Assembly (NCBI RefSeq): GCF_932294415.1
Contig: NC_065541.1
Location: forward strand, 52,244,290-52,308,289
Length of the DNA: 64,000 nt
Source: Quercus robur
Lineage: Eukaryota; Streptophyta; Magnoliopsida; Fagales; Fagaceae
Direction of reading: 5' to 3'
Under the pieces are notes generated by a model that worked only from the letters and a program-made list of their open reading frames with translations, did no database searches and was not told the DNA's origin. The position numbers and the translations under genes were made by a program. Below, one piece after another: positions 45,447 through 56,772 of the stretch. Numbering within the stretch: position 1 is the first letter of the stretch; every line of letters starts with the position of its first letter.

Positions 45447-48400
45447 TCAACCGGGATCAGCAAAAAGTACATCATAGAGGTGTGGTGGCATGTCCTCCAC
45501 CCACGCCGACAAACCTCTAACATGTCTAGCATGTTTAGCTAGGTTGTGTGCTACTCTATTACCACTTCTACGAATATGGGAAAAAGCAATACATTTGCTG
45601 GTAACTAGAGTGGATTTTGCAGATTCAAGAAGATGACCATAAGTTGTCAATGACGCTTCTGGGCTACGAAGGGTGTTTATTACTGCTTCTGAATCTCCTT
45701 CAAGCATAAACTCATTAAAACCAAGTTCTTGTGCGAAAGTAATCGCTCTAGCAGCAGCCATGGCTTCCACAATGACTGGTGCAAATGGAAGTGAGGCTTG
45801 TTCAGACAGTGAGGCAATGGCGTTTCCATGAGAGTCATGGACAACCACACCCAAACCAGCTTTGCCCAACTCCTGAAAAATGGCACCGTCGAAATTCAAT
45901 TTTACACAATTATCCGGAGGAGGACGCCACTGAATATGCTGTTGAGTTCTCATGTTCGCTGCATGATTGATGAGGGATTGTTGGCTCCTTTGGAACATTT
46001 CAAGGACCTGCATTGCTTGTTGAAAAACCTGGGCTTTGGGAAGGACGTTGGAGTTTACTCGGAGTTGGTTCCGTCTGTGCCATACCGTCCACATCACCAT
46101 AGCCATGAGCTCCGTGTTCATCCTTCTTTCATGCGTCACCTTGACTAGTTCCGTGATGTTTGAGATGCCCAGTTGGTCACGGTCTTCAAAACCTGGAGTG
46201 TTATCCCAAATTTCGTCCAGATTGGTACAATTCCAAAGTGCATGGGCAGCTGTTTCGGACTCCACTCCACATTGTTCACATCTATCTTCATTTAGGATCT
46301 TCCTCTTCAATAGATTGTGCTTTGCTGGAATGGCTTCTTTGCAAACCCGCCACATGAAATTTCGTACTTTATTTGGAACATTAAGCCCCCAAATCAGCTT
46401 CCAAACCTCATTTTGCTGCTGCGGATTACCTGCAGGAACCAACATAGAGTTTAGTTTGGCTAGGAACTTGGAACCCGAGTTTACCGTATAGTTACCTGAG
46501 GGGGTGAAGGGCCAAATGATTTTGTCCTCCACTGGGGTACGGCTCAGTGGGATGCTGAGAACCAGTGCAGCTGCTTCAGATGACAATAAGCCATGCACTA
46601 AATTTGCATCCCAAGTTCTTGTACTCGGATCAATGAGATCAGAAACTCTTCCATCTTCAAAACCTGGAACAATGTCTGAAAGGACCCTTGGGTGCTCCTG
46701 TGATGGTAACCAAGCGTCATTCCAAATACTAATATTTTCTCCATTCCCAACCCTCCATCTTGCGCCCTTCAGTAGGACATCTCTTCCTTTTAATATGCTA
46801 TGCCAAGCATGTGAGCCAGAGCTAGAGTCTTGAGCTTCCCATATACTACAGTTTGGAAAGAACTTCATTTTAAAGACTCTATAGAATAGAGAATCCTTAT
46901 TATGAAGTAATCTCCAAGCCTGTTTGGCCAAGAGAGCATCGTTGAAATTAGCTAGATCCTTGAAACCCATTCCGCCTTCATTTTTTGGAAGACAAAGTGT
47001 GTCCCATCTCACCCAATGGATTTTTCTCCGTTCTCCTTTCTGCCCCCACCAAAACCTTCTTATTAAGCTTTCAATTTCAGAACAAAGTCCAACTGGGAGT
47101 TTGAAGCAGCTCATGGTGTAGGTTGGAATAGCCTGAACAACGGCCTTTATAAGAATCTCCCTTCCAGCTTGTGAAAGAAGTTTCTCCTTCCACCCTTGCA
47201 GTTTTTTCCATACCCTTTCCTTTATATAATTGAAGCTTGCTTTTTTGTTTCTACCCACCAGCGAAGGTAACCCCAAGTATTTCTCATACTGAATGATTTC
47301 AGGAATTCCTAATGCCAATTTAATTTGATCTCTAAACTCAACCTTCGTAGATTTACTAAAAAAGATTGTCGTCTTGCTACGGTTAATTCGTTGACCTGAG
47401 CATTTCCCATATACATCCAGAATATCCAAAACTCTTTGGCACTCCTCGTTGGTGGCCCTGCAAAACAGCAAGCTATCATCTGCAAACAAAAGGTGGGTTA
47501 GACGTGGACTATTTCTACAAATAGAGTAACCCTTAATATGTCCTTGGTGAGCTGCTTGGAGAAGAAGCCCATTGAGACCTTCAGTACAGAGTAAGAATAG
47601 AAAGGGGGATAAGGGGTCGCCCTGTCTGATGCCTCTTGTTGGTGTGATCATGCCTTTAGGTTCCCCATTCACCAGTATTGAATAGGTCACCGTCTTGACA
47701 CATAACATCATGAGTTTGATCCAGTGATCTGTGAACCCCATTTTCACCATGACAGATTCTAAGTACCCCCACTCCACTCTATCATATGCTTTGCTCATGT
47801 CCAGCTTAATGGCCATGTAACCTTCCTTCCCTGAGTGTCTCTGCATACTGTGTAAAGACTCAAAAGCTACAAGAATATTGTCAGAAATAAGGCGACTCTT
47901 AGTGAAAGCACTTTGATTCTCAGTGATAATATTAGGCAAAATTTTCTTAAGTCTATTAGCTAGAACTTTAGAGAAAATTTTATACAAAACATTGCACAAG
48001 CTTATGGGTCTAAATTCAGATGCAAATTCAGGATTCTTCTTTTTTGGAATGAGTGTGATAAAGGTGTGATTGAGGTGTTCAGGTAGAGAGGCAGAATTAA
48101 GGTAATGCAACACAGTGTTAGATATATCATCACCAATTAAATTCCAGTAGTGTTGATAAAAGAGAGGAGGCATACCGTCCGGCCCAGGGGCCTTACGTGG
48201 GGCCATTTGGTTAATGGCTTGCTTTACCTCCATATGAGTGAAATCAGAGGAGAGCTTGGAGTTCATTTCCTCAGTAATCACTGTCTGAATTGAGTCTGTA
48301 GCTGAGTCACAAATTTGCTGGTTTTCTGAACTGAGGAGATTCTGGTAGTATTGCACTAGACATTCCGCTATCCCCTCATTTTCCTCAAACACATGGCCAT

Positions 48401-49544
48401 TGGAGTCCTTAAGCTTCCGGATTAGATTTTTCCTCTTCCTTTGTGAAGCTTGGCTGTGAAAGAACTTTGAGTTTCTATCTCCAAATTTTGCCCACAAGAC
48501 TTTGGATCTCTGGAACCAGAGTCTATTTTCCTTATCAACCAACTCAGCAATTTCCTTCTTCGATTCTCTGACCTGTTGATTATTTCCGGATCTCATGGCT
48601 ATTTTTTCAGCATCTTTTAACTCCTTTCTCTTTCGACTTAACACCACTCTAACATTGCCAAAGCAATTCCGGTTCCAATCTCTTAATTCTTTACCACATT
48701 TGTCTATTTTACGAATGACATGATCCTGCACATCTCCATCTTCCCTAGAAAGCCACACCGCTTCTACAATCTCTGAGCACCCACGGTCTGAGAGCCACAT
48801 TTCTTCGAACCTAAATGGTTTAGAGAATGTAGGAATATCTAAACCATCCAAGGTGATCCATAGTGGTAAGTGATCTGAAGAGTCTGAGTGCAGGTGATGT
48901 ACTTTTGAACCTGAGAATTTCATGAACCAATCATGGTTGGCCAGACCTCGATCCAATCTTTCCCACAGTGAGTGACCATCTGCAAAATGCTTTCTCCAAG
49001 TGAATTGATCGCCTACATACCCGAGATCAAGGAATCCACACTCATCTATGACATCCCTGAAAAGTTGCATCTGAGCTTGGCTTCTGTTATTACCCCCCAA
49101 TTTTTCTGAGTGTCTGGTGATTTCATTAAAGTCTCCAGCGCATAGCCAAGGGAGGTTGTGTTTCGTGTTGAGTAGTCGGAGTTTATTCCAGGCTTCAATT
49201 CTCATGTGAGTTGCTGGTTCTCCATAAAAACCTGTGAATCTCCATGCTTCATCATTGCCTTTGTTGATAATTGAATCTATATGATACTTGGAGAATGAAT
49301 CTACGTGTACATCCGTGGAATTCTTCCAGTATAGAGCCAAACCCCCACCACCTCTATGATTTCTTTCCACGTAAAACAAATTATCAAACTTGATATTCCT
49401 TTGGACTTCTTTTAGCCTAGCTTCGTCCGCCCATGTTTCGGCTAAAAACACGACGGAGGGATCTTTAGCCCGAATCAAAACTTCAAGCTCCTTCCCTGTA
49501 CGCAGGTTCCCAAGCCCACGACAGTTCCATACTAAGAGACTCAT
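45447..49544 (-). CDS. LINE ORF2: endonuclease, reverse transcriptase, RNase H (1365 aa, intact)
   Basis: A single uninterrupted frame. N-terminal apurinic-type endonuclease (about 1-230): LLVWNCRGLGN, FLAETW, CAGDFNEI, ERLDRGLAN and SDHLPLW. Reverse transcriptase (about 440-720): EFRPISLCNVLYKI, MSKAYDRVEW, RGIRQGDPLSPFLFL and the catalytic LLFADDSLLF. Zinc-binding zf-RVT region (about 1040-1120): VPNKVRNFMWRVCKEAIP and CEQCGVESETAAHALWNC. C-terminal RNase H (about 1215-1345): VKLNFDGAIF, LEGDSEAVINTL and GNRVAHNLAKHARH. All catalytic motifs appear present. The frame starts four bases before ORF1 ends. The RNase H ends at 1194, 10687, 11841 and 12467 are related in design but diverged, so they come from other L1 lineages. 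Confidence 0.93.
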   Translation of the reverse strand: MSLLVWNCRGLGNLRTGKELEVLIRAKDPSVVFLAETWADEARLKEVQRNIKFDNLFYVERNHRGGGGLALYWKNSTDVHVDSFSKYHIDSIINKGNDEAWRFTGFYGEPATHMRIEAWNKLRLLNTKHNLPWLCAGDFNEITRHSEKLGGNNRSQAQMQLFRDVIDECGFLDLGYVGDQFTWRKHFADGHSLWERLDRGLANHDWFMKFSGSKVHHLHSDSSDHLPLWITLDGLDIPTFSKPFRFEEMWLSDRGCSEIVEAVWLSREDGDVQDHVIRKIDKCGKELRDWNRNCFGNVRVVLSRKRKELKDAEKIAMRSGNNQQVRESKKEIAELVDKENRLWFQRSKVLWAKFGDRNSKFFHSQASQRKRKNLIRKLKDSNGHVFEENEGIAECLVQYYQNLLSSENQQICDSATDSIQTVITEEMNSKLSSDFTHMEVKQAINQMAPRKAPGPDGMPPLFYQHYWNLIGDDISNTVLHYLNSASLPEHLNHTFITLIPKKKNPEFASEFRPISLCNVLYKIFSKVLANRLKKILPNIITENQSAFTKSRLISDNILVAFESLHSMQRHSGKEGYMAIKLDMSKAYDRVEWGYLESVMVKMGFTDHWIKLMMLCVKTVTYSILVNGEPKGMITPTRGIRQGDPLSPFLFLLCTEGLNGLLLQAAHQGHIKGYSICRNSPRLTHLLFADDSLLFCRATNEECQRVLDILDVYGKCSGQRINRSKTTIFFSKSTKVEFRDQIKLALGIPEIIQYEKYLGLPSLVGRNKKASFNYIKERVWKKLQGWKEKLLSQAGREILIKAVVQAIPTYTMSCFKLPVGLCSEIESLIRRFWWGQKGERRKIHWVRWDTLCLPKNEGGMGFKDLANFNDALLAKQAWRLLHNKDSLFYRVFKMKFFPNCSIWEAQDSSSGSHAWHSILKGRDVLLKGARWRVGNGENISIWNDAWLPSQEHPRVLSDIVPGFEDGRVSDLIDPSTRTWDANLVHGLLSSEAAALVLSIPLSRTPVEDKIIWPFTPSGNYTVNSGSKFLAKLNSMLVPAGNPQQQNEVWKLIWGLNVPNKVRNFMWRVCKEAIPAKHNLLKRKILNEDRCEQCGVESETAAHALWNCTNLDEIWDNTPGFEDRDQLGISNITELVKVTHERRMNTELMAMVMWTVWHRRNQLRVNSNVLPKAQVFQQAMQVLEMFQRSQQSLINHAANMRTQQHIQWRPPPDNCVKLNFDGAIFQELGKAGLGVVVHDSHGNAIASLSEQASLPFAPVIVEAMAAARAITFAQELGFNEFMLEGDSEAVINTLRSPEASLTTYGHLLESAKSTLVTSKCIAFSHIRRSGNRVAHNLAKHARHVRGLSAWVEDMPPHLYDVLFADPG

Positions 49545-50947
49545 TGTGCTTGGCGGGGCTGCTGAGCAGCCTCCACCATTTTATTTTGTTGACAATCTTC
49601 CTTTGAAACCTGTATCTTTTTGAAAGGTAACTCGGGAAGAACTTCCGACTCCTCGTCTCTGTTTCTTTTTGTGGCCGTGGGTTCTTGAGTAAATTCAGTT
49701 TCCATAGTGCTATCACGTGCTAACCTTTTCCAAGATCGCAAAGTTCTGTTGGCTGCCACGTGAGGTGCTTATTCCTGACTTATTTGGGTGTGATCTGGCA
49801 TGGAGGGTGTTACCGTGGCATCATTGCTTGCTAATACTTGAGTAGTATCAATTGAAGTAGATGCCACGTGATTTTCACAGCTGTCAACAGTCCCAAGAGC
49901 AACGTCTATTTCCTGTATCTGCGCATCAAAGTCAAATGAATCAGTATGGTAAGTGTATAATGCAGATTTGGACGTTATTACCTCAGTTATTGGGATGCGG
50001 CTTTTCTGGGATTCTGGCAAGGATTGCGCCCCTGTTTTACTTGTTTCCATATCGGGTACCTGAAGCCGGTTCTCGCCGTTATTCTCGCCGGGATCGGATC
50101 TTACCGTGCTCGTTCCGGTTGGTCGAACCTCCGTATCAGTTGTCGTTTTTGTTGGCTTTGATGCTCCTCCCGGTCCGTCGCCCATACCAGAGACAACGGT
50201 GAAAGAAGTTTTCCCTGGGTTGAAAGGCATCGCTCTCAACCACGGTCCGTACTCCGTAGGTTCTGTGTTCCTTGTATCTTTCCTTGCTAACCAGAGGTCA
50301 CAGTCCTTCCCGTCATGAGAAATCAGACCACACCAGTAACAAAAGTTTGGGAGCTTTTCATACTTAAATGAAATCCATTGTTCAGTGTTATCATCCAATG
50401 CGACTCTTCGACCCCGGCAGAGAGGCTTTGAAACATCGATTTCCACATGAACACGTAGAAAATCACCCCCCACCAACTCATTTGGGTTCGCACATGGTGT
50501 TACCTGACCGAGAGATTCTCCTAATTCAATTGCCGTCTCTGGATCCAACATACTTATCGGCAAACCGTATATTTGCACCCAAAATTTCAGTTTTGTGAAT
50601 CTTAGGTATCTCGGCGGTGTGGAACCATCAAACCTCTGAAGAAGGACTGCGTGTTTATCGAAAGTCCAGGGTTCATTGGCAAGAACCCGTTCTGCATCTG
50701 CTTCGAGTTCAAAGACGAATAATAGAATGTGATCTCCGGCTTCGCGAACTTTGAAATCTTTTTTGGCTCTCCATAGAGGTTTGAACGTGCGGCCTATGGC
50801 TTCCACGTTGAGAGCTCTTTTTGTGAGGAACTTGGCAGCCAAAATATACTCCTTTCTTCGTATATTTTTGGATCTTGATAGACTAAGCTTAACATCTTCT
50901 TCATCTGTCAGTGATAATTTTTTCCAGTCGTAAAGGATTTCGTCCAT
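49541..50947 (-). CDS. LINE ORF1: nucleic-acid-binding protein with CCHC zinc knuckle (one internal stop)
   Basis: ORF1 of the L1 element. Residues 1-392 read from ATG (50947) to a TAA at 49771-49769. The same frame then continues without interruption for 75 more codons to TGA at 49543-49541, so the coding unit is 468 codons broken by one stop. The N-terminal part is a DUF4283-type domain (ALNVEAIGRTFKPLWRAKKD then VLANEPWTFDKHAVLLQRF). It is followed by a zinc knuckle, CYWCGLISHDGKDC, and a Ser/Thr/Glu-rich tail. In plant L1s this protein binds element RNA as part of the transposition particle. The last bases overlap the ORF2 start (ATGA). The early stop would remove only the basic, low-complexity tail, so partial function is conceivable. 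Confidence 0.8.
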
Positions 50948-52445
50948 GGAGGTTAATCAATAATGAAAGAGTGAGAATAAAGAGAGTAGACCACACGTAA
51001 AGGAGAACGGAGGTCAAGGGTTGATCATTGGTATTCGAAATATCACTCTTCCCGTTGGAGTAGACCAAGGTGAAACAATGAGTCTATGTTAGTTCTCCAG
51101 TTATAGACAGAATCATCGGAGAGACTAAAGTTGGCCAAATTTTCAGTGGCATCAAATTTAGTCATGTGTGTCTAAGACTCGATTTAAGCCAATCTCAAGC
51201 AGAATCATCTGCTTTCAATTCAGCATAGCTGTATTCAAACCAAATTTTTAACTTCTACAAGACTTGATTGAGCTTTTCATCAGGGTGAAATAAATACGCA
51301 AATGATGCTTTCTGATACCTTTAGCTTCCCCATGAAGGATGAAACATTGACAATCGTTGGTGAATGAGATAAATGCTTCAACCATTCTTTTGGCGCCATA
51401 GTAGTTTGTTTGTAGACATTATTCAGCTAACTCATACGTTTGAGTCAGCATCGCACTCCAATCAACTTCTACTCCTTTCATTGATAAGAAAAGACTTAGT
51501 CCTTGTGGAAGTTAACACGCCATACTCCAAATTCAAAGCCTATACTAGATAGGACCCTCCTATCGATTGACTATTTTCCTCGTAATGCCTAACTCCACAA
51601 CCCCCATTAACAAGAATAAAATCCTTCTAGCAAAATTTTATCTGCAGAATGCTACAGGTATGTCATATTTTTAAATAGTTCACCAATTAATGGCTAAATA
51701 TAGCAAGATCTTATCAGAGGCGGTAAAGCTGTGAAGCTAAACAACTGTATCTAATTTGGTTAAGAGCCTTTGGAACCAAATAATTAGATTAAACTAACAT
51801 GGTCCTTGAAGCAACTTACTGTTGGATGTTAGGATGATTCATGATTCCAAGGAATTTTATTTAAGAAAATCAGATATAGAGAAAGGTATGGCATTGAAAG
51901 TCTCCAAGAATTTTCTTTCTTTAGTTATTTGTACATCTTTTCTTGGCAATTTCACTAGAATATCCACTTTCAACTTCCAATGGCCTTTGGCAGAAGAAAG
52001 ATAGATATTTAAGCATCCCCCATTTTAGTGCAATGATTTTTTCTTACTTTGTTAGAAATTACATTAACAATGGTACCGAAAAAAAATGTATTGTAATCGA
52101 GTAATTGTGACCTACGGCTACAAGCAAGTTATGCGTCCCCTAATTTGAATATAATTGAATCCAACGGGTTGGTTTAGTAGTTCGTAAGACCTTTTTTCTT
52201 ATCTCTTGCAGTTACCACCACCATGATCGTATTTGAGGCCAATTTCCTGCATATTCCAAAACCAATCCCCTTATTGGCCCCTGTAACAACTGCATACCTG
52301 AAAAAAAAAAGAAAAAGAAAAAAAAAAGATAGTCCAAAATTAAAACAAATAAAAAGAAAAAGTATAAATAAATTGCCGTGTCACAGCACTGTTGCGAACA
52401 CACCATGAAAGAAGAAGCAAAGAACTTTTTTGTTGCTTCTGCCAT

Positions 52446-53498
52446 TGATGATAAAACTTGGGACAGTTTCTAACAAGAGAAAGCAGTGCTAAACTGCTTA
52501 AATAAGAAGAAATTCAGCTGTGAGACATGTTCACGTGTGGGTTGAATTCTGCCCCATACTAATGACTGGGTTCCTATCAAAAAATAAAAAATAATGACTT
52601 GGTTAGCAACAAGTAACTTTTGTTTTTGTTTTCGGTAAGCCTAGGACATAAAATTTGACCAAACTTTTTATTTATTTTTTATAGTTGATATTATCTGAGT
52701 GATTGACGCAAAATTTTAATTTGGCTTTTGTTTTTGGTAAGAGGAATTCCATATTTACGACATTTTCACAAAAAATTCTAAGCAATAGGTTATTACTGGT
52801 TGTTATTGTGGGGTAAAAAAATAATTCAAATAGTGGGTTTAAATTAGAACCAATAACAACTAATTACTTATGATTTGTTATGAAAGTATTGTAAAAATGT
52901 TATGGATGTAACACTTTTCTTTTAGTAAGTATAGGACACAAATTTTGACAACATTTTTATAGTTGATATTGTTTGACTGATTGGTGCACAGCAGCATAGG
53001 TGAGGTTTAAAAGTTCAACTTTCAACATTAATCAAAATAGATGGTGACGAACCCGACATAAAGTTGGCTAATAAGCACATTTTTTTTTCATCACATCTCC
53101 TTTGTTAACTTGTTATTTTGCTTGAAGTAAAGCTAAAAATTGAAAACAGCTATATACTAAATATATTAAATGCTTAATTGGATGGTTTTTATAATATCTT
53201 TCAAAATTCTACGAAGATAATATATGTAAAATACTAAATTAGAATATAATAAAAGAGATGTGGTTTTTAATTGCTAATGTGACACTGTTAATTTAATGAT
53301 TTCATTAATGAATTAATGATATGGCATAATACCAACCATTAAATTCAAAATGAATGGTCAAGATGAAGAGAACTTTATGTGGTAAAGTATATCTCAGGAA
53401 CTTTAAGATTTGATCCTTGAAAGAGTATTATACTAGACAAGGAAAAAATGGACAAGTGAGTTTTCAACGGGCTAAAGCCTAACGATCATTAAGTACAT
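52446..53498. other. Upstream flank of the SDR pseudogene with a MITE
   Basis: No gene. A MITE-like inverted repeat lies at about 52751-52911 (annotated separately). The rest is AT-rich sequence. Confidence 0.45.
52751..52911. mobile_element. MITE-like inverted repeat
   Basis: The left arm, TTACGACATTTTCACAAAA then TTATTACTGGTTGTTATTG, is mirrored on the right by AACCAATAACAACTAATTAC then TGTAAAAATGTTATGGAT. It is about 160 bp and non-coding. Confidence 0.55.
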
Positions 53499-53727
53499 TA
53501 AGTGTTTGTTTAGCAAATATTTATTTTGCCAACTTATTTTTGCTACTATTTAACTTATTTTTGCTACTATTCATGAGTCTCATTGCACTTTTTGGTACTA
53601 TTCATGGGTCCTACTGTACTATTTTAGCTAACTTTTACATTTATCTACAGTATTTTCAGCAAAAAGTTTTCAGTTTCAGCAAAAATATTTCAGTTTCAGC
53701 AAAATAAGCGGATTCCAAACCGACCCT
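53499..53727. mobile_element. MITE-like repeat ('TACTATTCATGGGTC' family), copy 2
   Basis: It matches 11461-11664 in order and orientation: GCTACTATTCATGAGTC, TACTATTCATGGGTCCTACT, CAGCAAAAAGTTTTCAGTTT and AATAAGCGGATTCCAAAC. Two short internal direct repeats (TTATTTTTGCTACTATT and TTTCAGTTTCAGCAAAA) make it slightly longer than copy 1. Confidence 0.65.
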
Positions 53728-53960
53728 AAATGTTCAACGGCCTAAAAGAGGTCTAAAAGTGTGTTATATTAGCTAATGAAAAAATAGACTAGTGGGTTTC
53801 TAATGAGACAAAGTCCAACAGTAACTATGCACATTAAATGCCCAACTCGCTAATCCAAACAGTCAATGAACACTAACAAGCTGAAAAAGAGAGAAAAATT
53901 AAGGCCCAAAACAAAACTTGTTGGATCTTACACATGCATCATGACAAGCCGCCCATGAGT

Positions 53961-54833
53961 TGTTAGGTTCTAAAGTTTAGGATTTTATGTATTTAGAACT
54001 CTAATTTGTATTGTTGGCAAACCATGATCAAAACAATGTGTTTAGAAGTGTTTAAGTCTAGCTCAAAGTTGTGCGTCTATGTAAAGTTGGAATCGAGTTA
54101 AAGCAGGAAAGGATTGTGCCTTTCGGCCTGGCTCGATCGATCGAAAGACAGGCTCGATCGATCGAAAGACAGGCTCGATCGATCGAAGCTTGGGCATAAT
54201 GTTTTTTTGCAGATTCGTCCAACTTAGCCCTAAGTGTTTTAAAACGTTTTTAGAATTTCTTATTTGTCCTAAGTATAAAAGGCAAATCCTAGCCACGTTT
54301 TAGTGTTGCTCATATTTGCGGTTTGTGTAAATCTCTTGTGAGATCTAGAGGAGTTTTCCTTTACACAAACTTAGGGTTTTCAAGGAGAAGATTTATCTAC
54401 GCCTTGATGATCAATTCAGTTGCTGCCATTGAAGCTTAAAGAAAACACAAGCGGGTGTGCTTGTAGCTGGTGGTGAATCCAAGAAAGAAGGAGTCCGTGG
54501 ATTCGGAGTTTGCACGTGGTCGTGTCAGTAAGTTCTACTGGTTGGTAGCAATAAGAAGTCGAGCGTGGGGGCTTGTAAGTCTTATTGTATGAACTTCGAT
54601 TCTTTCAAGATAGTGGATTCAAGTTTACCTTGAGGATAGTTAGGTCAAATCCTCCCCAGGTTTTTACCAGTTTGGTTTCCTGGGTGATCATATCTTGTGT
54701 TATTTATTTTCCGTTACTTTGCATGATTTGATCTTTTATATTGTGATAACCTAGACTTGTTTAATTGGACTAAGTAACAACTTGGCTAATTACCTAGGTT
54801 TAATCAATTGTTTAAGGGGTCTAAAAACTGTCA
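53961..54833 (+). repeat. 5' LTR
   Basis: 873 bp with TG...CA ends. It contains a short tandem of GGCTCGATCGATCGAAAGACA (three units counting a partial one) at about 54122-54188. A plausible transcription start and leader lie after TAAGTATAAAAGGCAAAT (54272-54289). It is highly similar to the 3' LTR. Confidence 0.92.
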
Positions 54834-54891
54834 AGTGGTATCAGAGCGGGTAGCTCTTTTGTTGTTGATCCTTTGATCACTGAGCTGATCC

Positions 54892-56772
54892 TTGACCCCT
54901 GTTGTCATGGAACACGGACACTCTCTAGTTATTCCTCCTCACTTTAATGAGAATAATTATGCTTACTGGAAAGTAAGGATGAAAGCATTCCTGAAATCCA
55001 TTGATAAGAGGGTGTGGAACTCCGTTGAATATGGATGGGAGAAGCCTACTACTCCTGTCAGTGAGTGGGAAACTTCTCAAAAAGAAGCAGCTTCGTTTAA
55101 TAGCAAGGCTATGAATGCGATCTTTAACGTTGTTTCTATGGAGGAATTTAAGAGAATCTCTAATGTTGAGATCGCTCATACTGCTTGGAATATCCTCCAG
55201 ACTGTGCATGAAGGCACAAAGGCTGTCAAAATAAATAAATTGCAGCAATTGACTTCTAAATTTGAAAGCATTAGGATGTCTGATGATGAATCTTTTGATG
55301 AATTCTATGCTAAATTGAATGATATTGTTAATTCTGCTTTTAACTTGGGTGAAATCTATGATCAACCTAAAATTGTTAGGAAGATTCTTAGATCTTTGAC
55401 TGAAGACTTTAGACCCAAGGTGACTGCCATTACTAAAAGCAAGAATGTGGACTCCATCCCTGTTGATGAACTTGTAGGATCTCTTCAATCCTATGAGTTA
55501 GATCTACCCAAAACTACCAAATCCAAATCAATAGCTCTTAAGTCAGTTGATGATGTTGAAGGTGGTGGATTTGATGATGAGCTCTCTGCTACAGAGATTG
55601 CCTATCTTGCCAAGAACTTTAGAAACTTTCTCAGGAATAGTAATAGAAAGGCAAGAGGCACAAACACTGCTGAACCTAGAAATTTTAGGAAGCATGATCC
55701 CACTAAGGTTAACAACAATGATAAACCTAGAGAAAGAGTATGTCAATCTTCCAACAATTCCTTGGGCTCTCAGTGTTTTGGATGTCAAGGGTATGGACAC
55801 ATGAAATCTGAATGTCCAACCTATTTGAAGTCTAAGGGTAAGGCTATGGCCGTAACCCTTAGTGATGGTGAAATTTCTGATAATGAGTCTGATTGTGATG
55901 AGGATGGAAACTTCATTACTTTCACCGCTACTGTTGTTGTTGATGAGAGCATATCTGTTGAAGAGAACCCTTCTGATGGGGAACTCTCTGAAGATGCAGA
56001 TCTTTAAGAGTCCTATAATAAACTTTGCAAAGTTGCTGCAAAGGATGCTATGAATGTTGAACTTGGCCTGAAGAAAATTGAATCTCTTGAGCTTGAAAAG
56101 AAAAATTTGCTTGTTAAACTGTTTGATGCTAATGATCTTTTGAATAATGCGAAAACTGAAAATATGCTTTTACTTGATAAAGTTAAATCTTTGGAACTTG
56201 ATTTATCTGTTACTAGATCTATTAGTTCTAAACTTGATCAAATGCTGAGTGTTCAAAAGTCTTCTTCTGACAAAACTGGATTAGGTTATGTTGATAGCAT
56301 CTCTGTGTCTGCTCCCCATTCCACAAAGTTTGTTCCTTCATCTTCTTCTTCTGAACCTTCAGTGAGTGAGACAGTGAGTGAAACTGTCAAACCCTTTGTT
56401 AGTGAGGTTGTTAAACCCTTAGAAGGTTCATCATCTAGGAAGATTAGGGTTGATCTGAAAGAGTCTAAGTCTAAGAAGCCTACCTTATCTAAGGACAAGA
56501 CATATGATAAGCCTGCATGGGTTTGTCACTTTTGTGGAAAGTCTGGACACATCCGTCCAAACTGCTACAAGCTGCAAGCTGCTAAGAGAGCAAACAAACC
56601 AAAAGTACCTGTGTCTCAAGCACTTGATCCTATGGTACTTATTGGTGATTTGGTAAAGGCTTTAAACCTTTATTCCAATCCTGAAATTGGTAATCATTCT
56701 CATGTGAATAAGAACTCCAATGCTCGTAGTGCATCTAAAAGGTTTTGGATGCAAAAGATTCAACCTAACTGA
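54892..56772 (+). mobile_element. gag region of the LTR element
   Basis: Copia-type gag-like coding region. It contains a UBN2/DUF4219-style capsid segment (NENNYAYWKVRMKAFLKSID, then EIAHTAWNILQTVHEGT and KLQQLTSKFESIRM), a CCHC knuckle (CFGCQGYGHMKSEC), an acidic and coiled-coil-like middle, and a second CCHC knuckle (CHFCGKSGHIRPNC). It looks broken, with about one interruption. No pol domains follow. Confidence 0.8.

Larger units (their letters stand above)
45397..51040 (-). mobile_element. Near-full-length L1-type LINE in the SDR pseudogene
   Basis: It is a minus-strand element with a 19-nt T run at 45397-45415 as poly(A) tail, ORF2 (49544-45447), ORF1 (50947-49541) and a short 5' leader. 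Host sequence homologous to intron 4 of SDR gene 1 lies on both sides: ACATTAACAATAGTA before it and CCAAGGTGAAACAA after it. This shows that the element is an insertion made after the SDR duplication. The 5' limit near 51040 is set by where that similarity resumes. A clean target duplication was not identified (ATCGAAAG on one side, TTCGAAAT on the other, is suggestive only). The intact 1365-codon ORF2 indicates a young insertion. Confidence 0.88.
44631..52445 (-). pseudogene. Salutaridine reductase-like SDR, copy 2: pseudogene split by a LINE
   Basis: It is a duplicate of SDR gene 1 on the same strand. Remains: the ATG exon (52445-52426, MAEATKK), part of exon 2 (52298 to about 52190: [20 protein letters not shown] then [11 protein letters not shown]), exon 4 (about 51470-51318) and exon 5 (45008-44631). 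The rest of exon 2 and all of exon 3 (NNAG) are gone; sequence jumps from the intron 3 equivalent into exon 2 near 52150-52190. Exon 4 has a TAA after YELAE, a 17-nt deletion after RMVEA that shifts the frame, and an altered acceptor region. Exon 5 has a TAG in place of Lys in the KDFKEG stretch. The catalytic SAYIVSK is still readable. Intron 4 has received a full-length LINE (45397 to about 51040). It is clearly non-functional as an enzyme. Confidence 0.9.

Noticed and set aside
45680-47121. Plus-strand frames opposite LINE ORF2 (up to 151 codons)
   Set aside because: They are antisense shadows of a long intact reverse transcriptase frame.
54925-55488. 187-codon minus-strand frame
   Set aside because: It is antisense to the gag region of the LTR element and has no recognised domain.
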